A stretch of DNA of 7,175 nucleotides from an uncultured Intestinimonas sp. Its GTDB lineage: Bacteria; Bacillota_A; Clostridia; Oscillospirales; Oscillospiraceae. Under the pieces are notes generated by a model that ran no database searches, had not been told where the DNA came from, and saw only the letters and a program-made list of their open reading frames with translations. A program made the position numbers and the translations under genes. Shown here one piece after another: positions 5,959 through 7,175 of the stretch. The DNA lies in contig CAUBHZ010000090.1 in NCBI GenBank assembly GCA_958435885.1, positions 1-7,175 of the forward strand, in the 5' to 3' direction. How positions within the stretch are numbered: the stretch's first letter is position 1; every line of letters starts with the position of its first letter.

Positions 5959-5986
5959 TGACTTTGGAGCTTTAGTATACGATAAT
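5958..5986 (+). promoter_or_regulatory. Promoter of the flavoprotein/ferredoxin operon
   Basis: CTGACT (5958-5963, four of six matches to TTGACA) is followed after 17 bp by GATAAT (5981-5986, five of six matches to TATAAT). The predicted start is near 5993, with a 23-base leader to ATG 6016. The imperfect -35 abutting the palindrome fits an activator-dependent promoter. Confidence 0.6.
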
Positions 5987-6002
5987 AGGCACAGAAAAAC
6001 AA
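5974..6002 (-). promoter_or_regulatory. Promoter of the Crp/Fnr-like gene, overlapping the divergent one
   Basis: On the minus strand TTGTTT (6002-5997, three of six) is followed after 17 bp by TATACT (5979-5974, five of six). The predicted start is near 5967, giving a 38-base leader that contains the palindrome. The two promoters overlap head-on across 5974-5986, so the two polymerases would compete. Confidence 0.5.
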
Positions 6003-6015
6003 GGGGGGACCGGAA

Positions 6016-6513
6016 ATGAGGAGAAAAGACCGGGAGATGGACGCCGAGTTTGCCCGGATGATATTGGACAAGTGCGAGTATGCGGTGCTGGGCATGACCG
6101 GCCCGGAGGGCTGGCCCTACAACGTGCCGGTGACCATCACCCGCCGGGGGGAGGAGCTTTTCTTCCACTGCGCCCTGGAGGGACAGAAGGTGGACTGCCT
6201 CCGCCGGGACGGCCGGGTGTGTGTGACGGCGGTGGGGAATACCCACATCCCGCCCGACAAGTTCACCACCGAGTACGAGTCGGCGGTGGCTTTCGGCCTG
6301 GCCGAGGAGGTCACCGATCCGGTGGAAAAGACCGAGGCCCTGCGTCTGCTGTGCCAGCGGCATGTCCCCTCCAACATGGCGGACTTCGAGGCCTCTGTGG
6401 CCCGGAGCCTGGGCCGCACCGGCGTGTGGCGGATAAAGATCACCGGTCTCACCGGCAAACGGAAGAAGTACGACACCGCTGGGAAAGAAATGAAATTCGG
6501 AAGGATGGAATAA
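6016..6513 (+). CDS. Pyridoxamine 5'-phosphate oxidase-like flavoprotein, NimA (COG3467) type
   Basis: A 165-residue split-barrel flavin-binding protein. The order of elements fits the family: helix MDAEFARMILDKCEYAVLGM, the strand pair WPYNVPVTITRRGEELFFHCA, the FMN phosphate-binding stretch HCALEGQKVDCLRR (51-64), VCVTAVG, the mid-barrel strand TEYESAVAFGLAEEV (85-99), and the C-terminal strand VWRIKITGLTGKRK (137-150). Members include 5-nitroimidazole reductases and many uncharacterised FMN or F420 proteins; they act as soluble dimers. AAGGGGGG (6001-6008) is 7 bases before the ATG. The ferredoxin-like gene begins 2 bases after its stop, so the pair is translationally linked and the ferredoxin may deliver electrons to this flavin (inference). 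It is probably controlled by the divergent Crp/Fnr-like regulator. Redox or nitrosative-stress defence is a reasonable guess; nitroimidazole reduction cannot be asserted. Confidence 0.88.
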   Translation: MRRKDREMDAEFARMILDKCEYAVLGMTGPEGWPYNVPVTITRRGEELFFHCALEGQKVDCLRRDGRVCVTAVGNTHIPPDKFTTEYESAVAFGLAEEVTDPVEKTEALRLLCQRHVPSNMADFEASVARSLGRTGVWRIKITGLTGKRKKYDTAGKEMKFGRME

Positions 6514-6515
6514 AG

Positions 6516-7175
6516 ATGGAGCGCAAGATCATCAAAATCGACCAGGAGAAGTGCAACGGCTGCGGCCTGTGTGCCGCCGCCTGCCACGAGGGTGCCATCG
6601 GCATGGTGGAAGGCAAGGCCCACCTGCTGCGGGAGGACTACTGCGACGGGCTGGGGGACTGCCTGCCCGCCTGCCCCACCGGCGCCATCACCTTTGAGGT
6701 CCGGGAGGCCCCGGCCTACGACGCCGCCGCCGTGGAGGCGGCCAAGAAGGCCAAGGCCGCCAAAGCGGGCGGACCTCTGCCCTGCGGCTGCCCCGGCAGC
6801 CAGTCCCGGAGCATCCAGCGCACCCCCTGCGCTGCCCCTGCGGCTGCCCCCTCCGCTCCGGAGGAGAGCCAGCTCTCCCAGTGGCCGGTACAGATCAAGC
6901 TGGTGCCGGTGAACGCCCCCTACTTTGACGGCGCCAAGCTGCTGGTGGCCGCCGACTGCACCGCCTACGCCTACGCCGCCTTCCACCGGGACTTCATCCG
7001 GGGGCGGATCACCCTGGTGGGCTGCCCCAAGCTGGACGAGGGGGACTATGCCGACAAGCTCACCGAGATCCTGCGGCGCAACGACATCAAGAGCGTCACC
7101 GTGGTCCGCATGGAGGTGCCCTGCTGCGGCGGACTGGAGAACGCCGTGAAGCGTGCCCTCCAGAACTGCGGCAAG
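6516..7175 (+). CDS. Composite iron-sulfur protein: N-terminal ferredoxin domain plus CCGG domain, 3' end missing
   Basis: Partial gene: 220 codons are open to the right edge with no stop. ATG 6516 follows AAGGATGG (6501-6508) at 7 bases and is 2 bases after the flavoprotein stop. Residues 1-60 form a ferredoxin-type domain. The first motif is complete (C13-x2-C16-x2-C19-x3-C23). The second reads C43-x5-C49-x3-C53-P, with Leu46 where a second Cys would stand, so it may carry one [4Fe-4S] and one [3Fe-4S] cluster or a single cluster. An Ala/Lys-rich linker (66-84) leads to PCGCPGS (C90, C92). The distal domain (about 123-220) includes VNAPYFDGAKLLVAADCTAY, VGCPKLDEGDYADKL and VVRMEVPCCGGLENAV (C148, C170, C203, C204). 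I recognise this architecture from anaerobic clostridia, where it is an uncharacterised electron carrier. By resemblance to those relatives some 40-60 residues are probably missing. Confidence 0.88.
   Translation, partial: MERKIIKIDQEKCNGCGLCAAACHEGAIGMVEGKAHLLREDYCDGLGDCLPACPTGAITFEVREAPAYDAAAVEAAKKAKAAKAGGPLPCGCPGSQSRSIQRTPCAAPAAAPSAPEESQLSQWPVQIKLVPVNAPYFDGAKLLVAADCTAYAYAAFHRDFIRGRITLVGCPKLDEGDYADKLTEILRRNDIKSVTVVRMEVPCCGGLENAVKRALQNCGK

Noticed and set aside
5207..6019. A 270-codon plus-strand open frame opposite the Crp/Fnr-like gene
   Set aside because: Antisense to a full-length regulator with a clear helix-turn-helix; it also runs through the divergent promoters and overlaps the flavoprotein start.
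1..7175. CRISPR array, tRNA or rRNA, insertion sequence, phage attachment site
   Set aside because: I saw no regularly spaced repeats, no cloverleaf or rRNA-like tracts, no transposase or integrase motif and no abrupt composition shift.

Overview
The window is GC-rich (roughly two thirds G+C by eye) and densely coded. Genes carry AGGAGG-type ribosome binding sites and intergenic spaces are short. The protein families (a VanR/VanS-like two-component pair, a Crp/Fnr regulator, a NimA-like flavoprotein, a composite ferredoxin with a CCGG motif) together with the base composition suggest a high-GC anaerobic Clostridium-class Firmicute, such as a gut Oscillospiraceae (Flavonifractor-like) bacterium. 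This placement is inferred from style and remembered family resemblance, not from a search. I see no rRNA, tRNA, CRISPR, insertion sequence, integrase or other mobility gene, and no gap between genes longer than about 90 bases.

Layout. (1) 2-2690, plus strand: the 3' part of an OmpR-type response regulator, overlapping a 771-residue multi-pass sensor histidine kinase that contains an internally duplicated membrane module. The operon ends at a 13-bp perfect hairpin whose loop also holds a good extended -10 promoter for the next gene. (2) 2776-4189, plus strand: a 90-residue YjdJ/NATD1-type GNAT protein, then a 362-residue protein of the LOR/SDH family that includes archaeal-type ornithine cyclodeaminases. 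A symmetrical bidirectional terminator (4199-4240) follows. (3) 4242-5929, minus strand: a Crp/Fnr-family regulator, then 74 bp, then a sugar-phosphate-type nucleotidyltransferase converging on the shared terminator. (4) 6016-7175, plus strand: a flavin-binding PPOx/NimA-like protein followed after 2 bp by a ferredoxin-like protein that runs off the right edge.

The best signal is the 86-bp divergent space at 5930-6015. It holds a perfect 14-bp palindrome with the 5-4-5 layout of Crp/Fnr operators. By my promoter assignment its centre lies exactly at -41.5 of the plus-strand flavoprotein/ferredoxin promoter (class II activator position) and at about +16.5 of the regulator's own transcript (a roadblock position). 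The two promoters overlap each other. This predicts a compact redox or nitrosative-stress switch: the regulator turns on the flavoprotein/ferredoxin operon and limits its own synthesis. The individual protein families are known; the circuit and the roles are inference.
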